A DNA stretch of 64,000 bases, taken from the NCBI GenBank assembly GCA_963812885.1, contig CAWEWZ010000011.1:310001-374000 (forward strand), read 5' to 3'. This document shows positions 34,481 to 43,830 of this stretch, in pieces. Below the pieces are notes generated by a model. The model was not told where the DNA came from. It saw only the letters and a list, made by a program, of their open reading frames with translations, and made no database searches. This stretch comes from Bog-756 sp963812885 (lineage in GTDB: Bacteria; Actinomycetota; Acidimicrobiia; Acidimicrobiales; RAAP-2). Numbering within the stretch: position 1 is the first letter of the stretch; each line of letters begins with the position of its first letter. Made by a program: the position numbers and the translations under genes.

Positions 34481-36476
34481 TCAGGTAGCCGGCCCCTTGG
34501 CGATCTCGGCCAGGAACTCGTCGTTGCTCTTGGTGGTGCGGATCTTGTCCATGAGCAGCTCGAGACCGGCTGCCGCGCTGCCTTCGTTGGCCAGGGCGTT
34601 GAGCACCCGGCGGAGCTTCCACACCTGCTGGAGCTGCGACCGGTCGAAGAGGAGCTCTTCGTGGCGGGTGGAGCTGGCGTTGACGTCGATCGACGGGTAC
34701 AGCCTCCGCTCGGCCAGTCGACGATCGAGACGGAGCTCCATGTTGCCGGTCCCCTTGAACTCCTCGAAGATGACTTCGTCCATCTTCGAGCCCGTCTCCA
34801 CCAGTGCGGTGGCCAGGATGGTCAGCGAACCGCCTTCTTCGATGTTCCTCGCCGCCCCGAAGAACCGCTTGGGGGGATAGAGGGCACCGGAGTCGACGCC
34901 ACCGGACATGATGCGGCCGGTCGCCGGCTGCGCCAGGTTGTAGGCGCGGGCCAACCGGGTGATCCCATCGAGGATGATGACCACGTCCCGACCTGACTCG
35001 ACCAGGCGCTTGGCCCGCTCGATGGCCAGCTCGGCCACCGCGGTGTGCTCCTCGGAGGGACGGTCGAAGGTGGAGGCGACGACTTCGCCCTTCACCGAAC
35101 GGCGCATGTCGGTCACTTCCTCGGGACGCTCGTCCACCAGCAGCACCATCAGGTGCACATCCGGGTTGTTGGCCTCGATCGAATGGGCGATGTGCTTCAT
35201 CACCGTGGTCTTGCCGGCCTTCGGCGGGGAGACGATCAGTCCACGTTGTCCCTTGCCGATCGGTGACAGGAGGTCGACGATGCGAGCGGTCAGGTTCTCC
35301 TTGTCGCCGGGGGTCTCGAGGTGGAGCCGCTCGTCGGGGAACAGCGGGGTCAGGTCCTCGAACCGGGGACGGCTGCGGGCCACCTCGGGGTCGAGGGACG
35401 AGACGGTGTCGATCTGCAGGAGGGCCGGATACTTCTCCGTGCTACCGGCGGGACGGCAGAAACCTTCGATGCTGTCACCCTTGCGGAGGGCGAACCGGCG
35501 AGCTTGGCTGATCGAAACGTAGACGTCCTTGGTCGACGGTAGATAGCCCTCGCAGCGGAGGAATCCGTAGCCCTCGTCACGCAGGTCGAGGAGGCCACGG
35601 ACCGGGATGAGCTCGCCCTGGTACTGCTGGTCCTGATTGCCCCCGGCCCCCTGGAGATCGCCTTCGGCTCCCCCGCCCTGGCGGTCACGCCCGCGGCGGC
35701 GGCGGTTGCTGCGACGATTCCCCATGTCGTCGTTACCGCCACCCTGGTTGTTGCGGTTGTTGCGGTTCTGGTTGTTCTGGTTGCGGTTCTGGTTGTTCTG
35801 GTTGCGGTTCTGATTGTTCTGGTTGCGATTGTTCCCTGGGCCGTTGCCTTGACCGTTGCCGCCCGGTTGATTCCCCTGACGGCCGCCGTCGCCGCCCGGT
35901 TGACCAGCGGAGGCGCCTGGTGCGTCGTCCACTCCGGTGGAGCCGCCCGAACTCCCCTGCCGGCCGTTCGTGTGCTCCTGCGTCGGCGGTGTCGCTGACC
36001 ACGTCGACAAGGTCGTCCTCCAGATCGATCGGGGCCGTCTGCTCGACATCGTCGGCCGGACCGAACGAGTGCACGACCGGCTGCCTGCCCGGCGAGCGTC
36101 CCGAGGATTCCTCGCGTGCTCCGTCGGCAGACCCGGCATCAGGGGATGTCTCACCCTCCGATGTCCCGGTCCGGCCATTGGCCGACGCCGAGGATGCGGC
36201 GCGACTCGTCGTGCTCCGCCGCCGGCCGCTCGCCGACGGTCCACCCGTGCCGTCTCCGTTGCTCGAGGCGGCGGCGGCGTCGCCGTTGGCTCCGCTCGCC
36301 GAACCGGGCGGTCCGCCGTCCGTGGACACCCCGGTGGCTTTGAGAATGCCATCGATCATGTCCGCTTTTTTCGTTCTGGAGTTGGTTTTCACAGACAGTG
36401 CCTGGGCGATGGCGTGGAGCTCATCTCGCTCCTTGCCCTCCAACACCGAGCGCTCGAGCTGCTGTTCGGCAGTCAT
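34481..36476 (-). CDS. rho: Transcription termination factor Rho with Asn-rich disordered insert (frameshifted)
   Basis: About 664 residues after repair. Rho is the hexameric RNA helicase that ends transcription. The N-terminal SAP-like helices (LEGKERDELHAIAQALSV, KKADMIDGILKA) are followed by a Gly/Ser/Ala/Asp-rich region, a +1 frame change near 35985, then an Asn/Gln/Arg stretch with three RNQNNQN repeats and an RRNRRRRGRDR-like basic patch. The RNA-binding OB domain has GLLDLRDEGYGFLRCEGYL; the ATPase core has Walker A SPPKAGKTTVMKH, Walker B VVIILDGITRLARAYN and the Q/R-loop region PATGRIMSGGVDSGAL. ATG at 36476 is eight bases after GAGG. Preceded by a 300-base leader. Confidence 0.92.
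35765..35827 (-). repeat. Three 21-bp tandem repeats inside rho encoding RNQNNQN
   Basis: The 21-base unit occurs at 35765-35785, 35786-35806 and, with one mismatch, 35807-35827. It encodes Arg/Asn/Gln heptapeptides of the disordered insert. Further degenerate Asn-Arg codons flank it on both sides. Confidence 0.85.
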
Positions 36477-36789
36477 CGGCATCCTCGTTTCGAATGTCCT
36501 CGTTGGCAGGTGGATTGACTCCAGCTGCCAGGATTCAGGGGTGGGGATTTGCATGCGTCGAGATCGACTCTCGCCTGCGAACCCCCCCGACGCCGTTCCG
36601 GGCTGGCCGCGTCGTGCGAAGCGAACCAGAAAGTCCCGCCCACAAGCCCGAAGGGCACGTTGTGGAAAGCGAAGGTGCACTCATACTACAGGGAGCGGGC
36701 CACTCCGGCAACAACACGCCCATGGCCCGAAGCCTCCGGCGCCCGGCGGCGCCATCGGCGCAGCACGGAGCCGCGGTCTGTCGTCGGGC
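36477..36789 (-). other. rho leader region; thrB absent
   Basis: These 313 bases separate thrC from rho, where most actinobacteria carry the homoserine kinase gene thrB. I see no coding signal for ThrB in any frame and no clear terminator. A long leader before rho is common and may carry autoregulation, but no specific structure stands out. Confidence 0.5.
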
Positions 36790-37861
36790 CTACAGCGCCA
36801 GTTCGTCGAGGACCGCTCCGAGGTCGGCGTCCACCACCGTGGGTACCGAAATCTGGCTGATGGCGATATCCGGATCCTTCAGTCCATGCCCGGTGAGCAC
36901 GCACACCACGGTGGCATTGGCGCCGACGCCGTCGGGCAGGCCCGTCTTCAGCAGACCGGCCACCGATGCAGCCGACGCCGGCTCGCAGAACACCGACTCC
37001 TCGGCGGCGAGGAACCGGTAGGCGGCCAGGATCTCTTCGTCGGTCACGGCGGCAATGCCGCCACCGGACTCGGAAGCCGCCGACGAGGCTCCGTACCAAC
37101 TGGCCGGATTCCCGATCCGGATGGCCGTGGCCACCGTCTCGGGATGTTCGATCGGATGACCTTCCACGATGGGCGCCGCTCCGGCGGCCTGGAAGCCGAG
37201 CATACGCGGGAGCCGGGTGGATCGGCCCGCTTCCCGGAACTCGAGGTATCCCTTCCAATACGCGGTGATGTTCCCGGCGTTGCCCACCGGGATGCAGTGC
37301 ACCTCGGGGGCGTCGCCCAGCGCGTCGACGATCTCGAAGGCGCCGGACTTCTGTCCCTCGATCCGGTAGGGATTCACCGAATTGACCACCGTGACCGGTG
37401 CGCGCTCTCCGAGCTCGCGCACGATGGCCAGCGACTGGTCGAAATTCCCGCGCACCTGGAGGACCCGGGCCCCGTGGATCAATGCCTGGGCCAGCTTGCC
37501 CAGCGCGATGTGGCCCTCGGGGATGAGCACGGCGCAGGTCAGGCCGGCCCGCGCCGCGAAGGCGGCCGCCGATGCCGATGTGTTGCCGGTCGACGCGCAC
37601 ACCACCGCTTTGGCACCCTCCTCGGCGGCCTTGGAGATGGCCACCGTCATGCCGCGGTCCTTGAACGAACCGGTGGGATTGGCCCCCTCCACCTTCAAGA
37701 CGACCCTGGCCCCGACCCGGGCCGACAGGCGGGGCGCAGGAAGGAGAGGGGTCCCCCCTTCGAGCAGTGTCACGACCGGCGTGGCCTCGGTCACCGGGAG
37801 GAACTCGCCGGTACTCCTCGATCACCCCCCGCCAGGACGTCGAGCCGACACCCACCGTCAC
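36790..37861 (-). CDS. thrC: Threonine synthase (5' frameshift)
   Basis: About 356 residues after repair. It is a PLP enzyme converting O-phosphohomoserine to threonine. GTG at 37861 overlaps the hom stop (GTGA) and gives the typical start STSWRGVIEEY. A +1 error near 37800 then separates this from LPVTEATPVVTLLEGGTPLL. The PLP lysine is in GANPTGSFKDRGMTVAISKA, and CASTGNTSASAAAFAARAG, the phosphate-binding VGNAGNITAYWKGYLEF and TGHGLKDPD are present. The chain is short and of the Thermus/actinobacterial class. Confidence 0.9.
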
Positions 37862-39165
37862 GAGTCCTCGCCCACGATTCTCATCACGCCGCCGATCCGG
37901 CCGACGGTGTCCAACCGGGCCAGGCCGTCGAGCGTCGATCGGACGTCGCCCTCGGTGGCCGAGTGGGTCACGAAGACCAGCCGGGCTTCACCGGCACGGC
38001 CCTCCTGCTCCATCGACCTGATCGACACGCGGTTGTCGCCGAAGACCTTGGTCACCGCGGCCAGCACACCGGGTCGGTCGGTCACCTCGAGGCTCACGTA
38101 GTACTGGGCTTGCAGCTCGGATTCGGGAAGGAGGCGGGCCGGCATCCGATCGGGCGACGGGGCGGTCGTCCCGGCCAGCAGGTTCCGGGTGGCATCGATG
38201 AGGTCACCGACCACCGCGCTCGCCGTGGGGAGACCCCCGGCCCCCAGGCCGTAGAGCATCAGCTCGCCGGCTGCCTCCCCCTCGATGAACACGGCGTTGA
38301 AGGCATCGCGCACGCCGGCGAGCGGATGGGTCTTCGGCACCATCGCCGGATGGACCCGCACCGACACCGCGTCGTCGCCGGTGCGCTCCACGATGGCCAA
38401 GAGCTTGACCACGTACCCGAACCGATCGGCGAACTCGACATCGACGGTCCGGATGCCGGTGATCCCCTCCCGCATCACTTCCGATCCGGCCACGTCGTAG
38501 CCGAAGGCCACACCGGCCAGGATGGCCGCCTTGGCCGCGGCGTCGAAACCCTCCACGTCGGCGGTGGGATCGCGCTCGGCCAGACCCAGCGCCTGGGCCT
38601 CGGCCAGGACCTCGTCGTAGTCGGATCCCTGCTCGCTCATCTTGGTCAGGATGTAGTTCGTGGTCCCGTTGACAATGCCCATCACCCGGTGGATCCGCTC
38701 GCCGGTCAGTGACTCGCGCAGCGCCCGCACCAGGGGGATGGCGCCGGCCACGGCGGCTTCGTAGAGCAGGTCCACCCCCTTCTCCTTGGCCAGTGTCCGC
38801 AGGGCCACACCCTCCGGCGACGCCAGGAGCGCCTTGTTGGCGGTGACGACCGGCTTTCCGGCATCGAGGGCCGCACGCACCAGCGCCCCCGTCGGCTCCA
38901 GGCCGCCGATGAGCTCCACCACCACGTCGATCGACGGATCGACCACCAACCCCGCCGGATCGGTGGTGAGCAGTCCCGTCGGAATGTGAGCCGCACGGGG
39001 TCTCGAGAGGTCGGTCACCGCGATCCCGGCGACCTCGAGACGGGCACCGCTCTGCACGGCGAGGGCGTCGGCACGGTCCTCGAGCATGCCGATCAGCGCG
39101 GACCCGACCGTCCCGCATCCGAGCACGGCGACGCGGACCGCACGGTCGGAGGAGGCCAAGGTCAC
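37858..39165 (-). CDS. hom: Homoserine dehydrogenase with C-terminal ACT domain
   Basis: A 435-residue NAD(P)-dependent enzyme reducing aspartate semialdehyde to homoserine. It shows VAVLGCGTVGSALIGMLED at the start, VVTANKALLA near 113, the catalytic region MGIVNGTTNYILTKMSEQG and ADPTADVEGFDAAAK-like segment (ERDPTADVEGFDAAAKAAIL). The ACT domain (VSLEVTDRPGVLAAVTKVFG) at the end is the likely threonine-feedback site. Intact; ends overlapping thrC. Confidence 0.93.
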   Translation of the reverse strand: MTLASSDRAVRVAVLGCGTVGSALIGMLEDRADALAVQSGARLEVAGIAVTDLSRPRAAHIPTGLLTTDPAGLVVDPSIDVVVELIGGLEPTGALVRAALDAGKPVVTANKALLASPEGVALRTLAKEKGVDLLYEAAVAGAIPLVRALRESLTGERIHRVMGIVNGTTNYILTKMSEQGSDYDEVLAEAQALGLAERDPTADVEGFDAAAKAAILAGVAFGYDVAGSEVMREGITGIRTVDVEFADRFGYVVKLLAIVERTGDDAVSVRVHPAMVPKTHPLAGVRDAFNAVFIEGEAAGELMLYGLGAGGLPTASAVVGDLIDATRNLLAGTTAPSPDRMPARLLPESELQAQYYVSLEVTDRPGVLAAVTKVFGDNRVSIRSMEQEGRAGEARLVFVTHSATEGDVRSTLDGLARLDTVGRIGGVMRIVGEDS

Positions 39166-39204
39166 CCGCTCACGCTACCGCCTGACCGGAGCCGGGAACG
39201 CCGG

Positions 39205-40549
39205 TCAGACGTCCAGACGGATCAGGTCGTCCAAGGTCTCCCGTCGGACGACCACCCGGCTCTCGCCGTCGGCCACGAAGACCACGGGGGGACGCGGGAC
39301 CTTGTTGTAGTTGGACGCCATCGAGTGCCCGTAGGCACCGGTCACCGGGCGTGGCCAGGATGTCGCCGACCTCCAGATCATCGGGGACGTAGCCCTCGGC
39401 CACGACCACATCGCCGGTCTCGCAGTGCTTGCCGACGACACGGACCGGCGCGGGGCGGGCGGCAACCGGTTCCCGGGGCAGGAACGCCTCGTAGCCGCTG
39501 CCGTACAGCACCGGGCGCGGGTTGTCGCTCATCCCCCCGTCCACCGATACGTAGGTCCGGTGGCCGGGAACGTGCTTGATGGTGCCCACCCGGTAGAGGG
39601 TGACGGCTGCCGCCGCCACGATGGACCGCCCGGGCTCGGCGGTGACCCGGACCGAGTCGGGGATACCCGCCTCCCGGCAGGCCCGGCGCACCGACGCGGC
39701 CCACTGGGCCATCGGCGGGGCTTCCTCTCCGTTGACGTAGGGCACCCCGAGGCCCCCGCCGACCACCAGCTCGGGAAGGCCGAGGGGAGCGAAGAACTCG
39801 GCCAGCACCTCGATGGCCCGGGCGAAGGGGGCGAGGGCGAAGACCTGGCTGCCGAGATGGGCGTGGATCCCCACGAACTCGACGATCCCGGCGGCGGCGA
39901 GCTTCGACAGCCGGTCGACGGCGACCGCGGCCGCACCGGCGGCCAGCCCGAAGCCGAACTTGGAGTCGTCCTGTCCGGTGCGGACGAACTCGTGGGTGTG
40001 GACCTCCACCCCGGGGGTGATCCGGGCCAGGACCTTGGGCCGCCCCCGCGGCGGTCCGGTGGGCCGGTCGGCGAGCAGACGCTCGAGGCGATCGATCTCG
40101 TCGAAGGAGTCGATCACGATGCGGCCCACACCGGCGTCCAGCGCCGAGGCCAGCTCGACGTCGGACTTGTTGTTCCCGTGCAGCACCAGCCGGGACGCGG
40201 GGACGCCGGCCGACAGGGCCACGTGCAGCTCGCCCCCGGTGGACACGTCGAGGCACATGCCCTCCTCGTGAGCCAGCCGGGCCATGGCCAGGCACAAGAA
40301 GGCCTTGGTGGCATAGGCCACGCCGTCGCCCCAGGCCTCGACCGCCTGCCGGCAGGTGGCCCGGAGATGGGCCTCGTCGTAGACGAACAACGGCGTCCCG
40401 ATCTCCTCGGCCAGATCGACGACGTCGACACCGCCGATCAGCAATCGACCGGAGGCCCCGACCTGGGCGGTCATGGGCAGCAGGCTCGACGCGATCGGGT
40501 CGGCCGAGCCGCCCGAGGTGATGACCGTCGGATCGTACGGATCGTTCAC
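39205..40549 (-). CDS. lysA: Diaminopimelate decarboxylase (3' frameshift)
   Basis: About 447 residues after repair; PLP fold-type III, converts meso-diaminopimelate to lysine. The PLP lysine is in GVAYATKAFLCLAMARL, HGNNKSDVELASALDAG and the substrate/PLP segment HAHLGSQV follow, with ELVVGGGLGVPYV, AEPGRSIVAAA and VGKHCETGDVVV carrying the catalytic Cys. A +1 error near 39345 shifts the frame; the repaired end reads VTGAYGHSMASNYNKVPRPP. GTG at 40549 overlaps the argS stop. Confidence 0.92.
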
Positions 40550-42186
40550 AGAGCCTCCGGCGCGGACACGCCGAGGAGTCCGAGGCCGATGGTGAGGCCG
40601 ATCCGGGTGGCCTCGACCAGCCACAGACGGGCCTGAGTCAGGTGCGGGTCGACGTCGTCGGCCAGGATCGGGCAGTCGTGGTAGAAGCCGTGGAAGCAGG
40701 TGGCCAGACGACGGACCCAGGCGGTCACCTTGGTCGGTGCTCGATCGACGGCGGCCTCGGCCACCACTTCGGGAAGCTCCTCGAGGCAGCGGATGAGCTC
40801 GAGCTCCCGCGGGTGGGTCAGCAGGGACAGGTCCACCTCGGACAGGGGGGCCCGCTCCACCCCGCGCTCGACCGCCTTCCGGCCCACCCCCCCGATCCGG
40901 GCACTGACCATCTGTACGTAGAAGACGGGGTTGTCGGTGGACTCCTCCCGCACCTTGGCCAGGTCGAAGGTGCTGGTCTGATCGAGCGACGTCATCAGGC
41001 TGAGGATGCGGGTGGCGTCGGGTCCGATATCGGCCACCAGCGTGTCCAGTGCGATGGCGTTGCCGGCCCGCTTGCCCATCTTCACCGCCTCGTCCCCGTC
41101 CATCAGCGAGACCATCTGGCCGAGCTTGACCTCGAGACGGTCCGGATCCACGCCCAGGGCCTCGACGCCCGCCTTCAGGCTGGCCACCTGGCCGTGGTGG
41201 TCGGCGCCGAACACGTCGATGACCCGGTCGAATCCCCGGACGAGGAATTTGTCGCGGTGGTAGGCCAGGTCGCCGGCCAGGTAGGTGGCGTCGCCGTTCG
41301 ACTTGCGCAGGACCCGGTCGCGGCTGTCACCGAGCTCGGTGGCCCGGAACCAGGTGGCGCCGTCCTGCTCGAAGACCAGACCCTTGTCGGCCAGGAGGTC
41401 GATGGTTTCGTCGACGGCGCCACTCTCCTCGATGGAGGCCTGGCTGTACCACTCGTCGAAGACGATGCCCACCGACGCCAGTGACGCCCGGATGTGCTCG
41501 AGGATCCCGGCTGCCGCCCACCGACCGGCAGCCGTCACGTCGTCGGGTCCATCGTAGGTGGCGGCCAGTTCGGTCACGTACTCGCCCTGGTAGCCACCTT
41601 CGGGTACCGGCTCCCCGTGGACGCGGGCCAACAGGCTCTCGCCGAGGGTCCTGATCTGCCCCCCGGTGTCGTTCACGTAGTACTCGCGGCTCACCTGGTA
41701 GCCCGAGCGGGCCAACACCCGGGCCAGGGAGTCGCCGTAGCTACCCCACCACCCGTTGCCCACATGGATCGGCCCGGTCGGGTTGGCCGAGATGAACTCG
41801 ACCTGGACCCGCTCGCCGTGACCCACGTCGGGCCGGGCATAGCCGTCCTCCCCCTCGGCCAGGAGCTCGGACAGGGCGTCGTGCAGCCACCCCTCGTCCA
41901 GCTTGAAATTGATGAAGCCCGGCCCGGCGATGTCGATGTCGATGACATGGGGCGGGCGGGCGGCGTCGAGCGCCGCCACCAGGGACGTGGCCAGGGCACG
42001 GGGGTTGGTCCCGGCCTTCTTGGCCGTGACCAGGGCGATGTTGGTCGACCAGTCGCCGTGCTCCCGGCGGGCCGGGCGCTCGAGGTGCACCGACGCCGGA
42101 TCGACGTCGATCTCGAGCGCGTCCTTTCGGGCGACGGCGCTCACGGCGCGGCTGACGGCTTCGGCAAGGCGATCTCGGGTCGACAT
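40546..42186 (-). CDS. argS: Arginyl-tRNA synthetase
   Basis: A 546-residue class I synthetase. The HIGH motif appears as HVGN in SANPTGPIHVGNGWWGSYG near 130, and the KMSK region as AVKMGKRAGNAIAL near 361. The N-terminal additional domain and C-terminal DALR anticodon domain (VETRIGL-type end, LWLVEATRIGLTIGLGLLGV) are present. Intact. A tRNA-Arg gene lies 130 bases from its start on the opposite strand, an appropriate neighbour for its substrate. Confidence 0.95.
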   Translation of the reverse strand: MSTRDRLAEAVSRAVSAVARKDALEIDVDPASVHLERPARREHGDWSTNIALVTAKKAGTNPRALATSLVAALDAARPPHVIDIDIAGPGFINFKLDEGWLHDALSELLAEGEDGYARPDVGHGERVQVEFISANPTGPIHVGNGWWGSYGDSLARVLARSGYQVSREYYVNDTGGQIRTLGESLLARVHGEPVPEGGYQGEYVTELAATYDGPDDVTAAGRWAAAGILEHIRASLASVGIVFDEWYSQASIEESGAVDETIDLLADKGLVFEQDGATWFRATELGDSRDRVLRKSNGDATYLAGDLAYHRDKFLVRGFDRVIDVFGADHHGQVASLKAGVEALGVDPDRLEVKLGQMVSLMDGDEAVKMGKRAGNAIALDTLVADIGPDATRILSLMTSLDQTSTFDLAKVREESTDNPVFYVQMVSARIGGVGRKAVERGVERAPLSEVDLSLLTHPRELELIRCLEELPEVVAEAAVDRAPTKVTAWVRRLATCFHGFYHDCPILADDVDPHLTQARLWLVEATRIGLTIGLGLLGVSAPEAL

Positions 42187-42318
42187 CTACGAGCGAGGAT
42201 ACGTCCTCCCGAGCCACCGGCCATGTGGCCCGAGGTCGGGTCCCCGGTGGTCGCACTACAGTTGGCACTCCGAAGGGGGAGCGTCCGCCGATCCGAGCAC
42301 GCTCCCCACCGGTCACCC

Positions 42319-42390
42319 GCCCTCGTAGCTCAGCGGATAGAGCATCGGCCTCCGGAGCCGTGTGCGCAGGTTCGAGTCCTGCCGAGGGCG
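42319..42390 (+). tRNA. tRNA-Arg (anticodon CCG)
   Basis: A 72-base cloverleaf: acceptor GCCCTCG/CGAGGGC, D-arm GCTC/GAGC, anticodon stem CGGC/GCCG with loop CTCCGGA (anticodon CCG, reads CGG), T-arm GCAGG-TTCGAGT-CCTGC, discriminator G. No CCA is encoded. Position 27/43 is a T-T mismatch. Confidence 0.93.
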
Positions 42391-42435
42391 CTTTGCCGTA
42401 GGCGCTCTGCCGAGGGCGCTGTTGCCGAGGGCGCT
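42380..42435 (+). repeat. Tandem copies of the tRNA-Arg 3' end
   Basis: The 13-base tail TGCCGAGGGCGCT of the tRNA gene (42380-42392) recurs at 42394-42406 (two mismatches), 42408-42420 and 42423-42435, a 14-15-base period. The array starts inside the tRNA and runs into the intergenic space. Duplicated tRNA 3' ends are the usual trace of site-specific integration, but tandem slippage is equally possible. Confidence 0.8.
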
Positions 42436-42510
42436 TGCCGGGGCCGTTGCGGGAGACAGGATGCCGACCGGGACCACGGCGCCGACGACCCAGGATTCGA
42501 AGGAGGCCGC

Positions 42511-42724
42511 ATGCTTCGCGTAAGCGTGCACAACTTCACGATTTCGCTCGACGGGTACGGTGCCGGCCCGAATCAGCGACGGGAGGAACCGTCGGCGAAG
42601 GAGGGGTGAGCTCCACGAATGGATCTTCCGGACCAGATCCGGGCGGGCCATGCTCGGTCAGGACGACGGGGAGTTATCCAAGCCGCCAGGCACCGCAGGA
42701 CCCCCGGGGCACAAGGGCGCTTGA
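42511..42724 (+). pseudogene. Truncated RibD-type dihydrofolate reductase remnant
   Basis: AGGAGG at 42501-42506 precedes ATG at 42511. The translation LRVSVHNFTISLDGYGAGPN matches the start of RibD-C/dihydrofolate-reductase-like proteins (about 190 residues). A +1 error in a GGGG run near 42603 separates this from ELHEWIFRTRSGRAMLGQDD, also typical of the family. Then the similarity stops, and the frame ends at 42724 within the promoter of the iron-transport operon. Only about 70 residues survive, so it is a 3'-truncated relic next to the tRNA repeats. Confidence 0.7.
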
Positions 42725-42750
42725 CGACAATAGTTAGGGGTACCTAAGCT
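42721..42750 (+). promoter_or_regulatory. Promoter of the iron ABC operon, apparently leaderless
   Basis: TTGACG (42721-42726) and TAAGCT (42745-42750) are 18 bases apart. Transcription would start at about 42757-42759, at or next to the ATG at 42759; no ribosome site is visible, consistent with a leaderless mRNA. Confidence 0.6.
42734..42747. promoter_or_regulatory. DtxR/IdeR-like iron box overlapping the -10
   Basis: TTAGGGGTACCTAA is an inverted repeat (TTAGG/CCTAA) resembling the right two thirds of the 19-base IdeR/DtxR consensus (12 of 19 positions by my alignment). It overlaps the promoter of an Fe-type ABC importer, the expected place for iron-dependent repression. Confidence 0.5.
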
Positions 42751-42758
42751 TTTGGCTT

Positions 42759-43815
42759 ATGCGCACCAAAGCAGGGCAGGGGCGTCCGAGGCTGGGGCTG
42801 GCCGGGGCGGGCGTTCTCCTCGGCCTGGTTGTACTCGCTTCTGCGTGTAGCTCGAACCCGTCGGGCGGTTCCTCGTCCCAGACCATCACCGTCTACAGCG
42901 GCCAACATGAGCAGACCACCAACGCACTGGTGGCGGTCTTCGAGAAGAAGACCGGGATCGCCGTGAAGGTCCGAAACGACGACGAGGACGTGCTGGCCAA
43001 CCAGATCCTCACCGAAGGTTCGGCATCGCCGGCCGATGTCATCTACACCGAGAATTCCCCGGCCCTCGAGACCCTGCAGGAGAGGGGGCGCCTGTCGCCC
43101 GTGGACCCGTCCACCCTGGCGGCGGTTCCGGCGAAGTACAGCTCGCCCCAAGGGAAATGGGTCGGCGTCTCGGCCCGGGTCGGCGTGATGGTCTACAACA
43201 CCGGTGAGCTCACCCGCGCTGAGCTCCCCACCTCGATCATGGATCTGGCCGATCCCAGATGGAAGGGAAAGATCGGTCTGGCCCAAGGAGAGTCCGACTT
43301 CTTTCCCATCGTCGTGTCCATCCAAAAGGCCCAGTGGCACAGAGACGGCGACGAGATGGCTGGCCGCGGTGAAGGCCAACGCGGGGAGCAACATCTTCCC
43401 CGACAACGAGACCCTCACGAACGAGGTCAACGAGGGCCACGTGGAGCTCGGGGTGATCAACCACTACTACTGGTACCGCCAGCGGGCCGAGGTCGGTGCC
43501 GACGCCATGCATTCGGCCCTCGCCACCTTCGCTCCCCGGGATCCCGGCTTCGTCATCGATGTTTCCGGAGCGGGCATCATCAACACCAGTACCCACAAGA
43601 GCGCTGACCAACAGTTTCTGGCCTTCCTGGTCAGCCGTCAGGGTCAGGAGATCCTGGCCCACAGCGACAGCTTCGAGTACCCCCTGGGGTCCGGGGTCAC
43701 AACCGCTCAGCCTCTCCAGCCCTTCGACACGCTGATGCCGGCGCCGCTGACCATCGCCGAGCTCGGCGACGGATCCACTGCCACCGCCCTGCTCCAACAG
43801 GCCGGCCTCGAATAG
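42759..43815 (+). CDS. Iron(III)-type ABC transporter substrate-binding lipoprotein (frameshifted)
   Basis: About 351 residues after repair. The signal peptide (GLAGAGVLLGLVVLASAC) ends in lipobox LASAC. The binding-protein fold shows TITVYSGQHEQTTNALVAVF, GVSARVGVMVYNTG, LADPRWKGKIGLAQ and, after a +1 frame change near 43335, NEGHVELGVINHYYWYRQ with the paired Tyr residues of FbpA/FutA iron binders, and SGAGIINTSTHKSADQQ. It captures ferric iron outside the membrane for the permease and ATPase encoded next. An iron-box-like site lies at the promoter. Confidence 0.85.
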
Positions 43816-43830
43816 CGGCGTGGACCGAAC

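Noticed and set aside
35765..35827. Repeats in rho considered as a CRISPR-like array
   Set aside because: Direct 21-base repeats without spacers, in frame with the Rho coding sequence.
35920..38712. Plus-strand open frame of about 930 codons opposite rho, thrC and hom
   Set aside because: Low-complexity His/Gly/Arg composition and full antisense overlap with recognised genes show it is a shadow.
42319..42724. A full integrated prophage or island at tRNA-Arg
   Set aside because: No integrase or phage gene is present; only the short repeat array and a truncated gene are seen.
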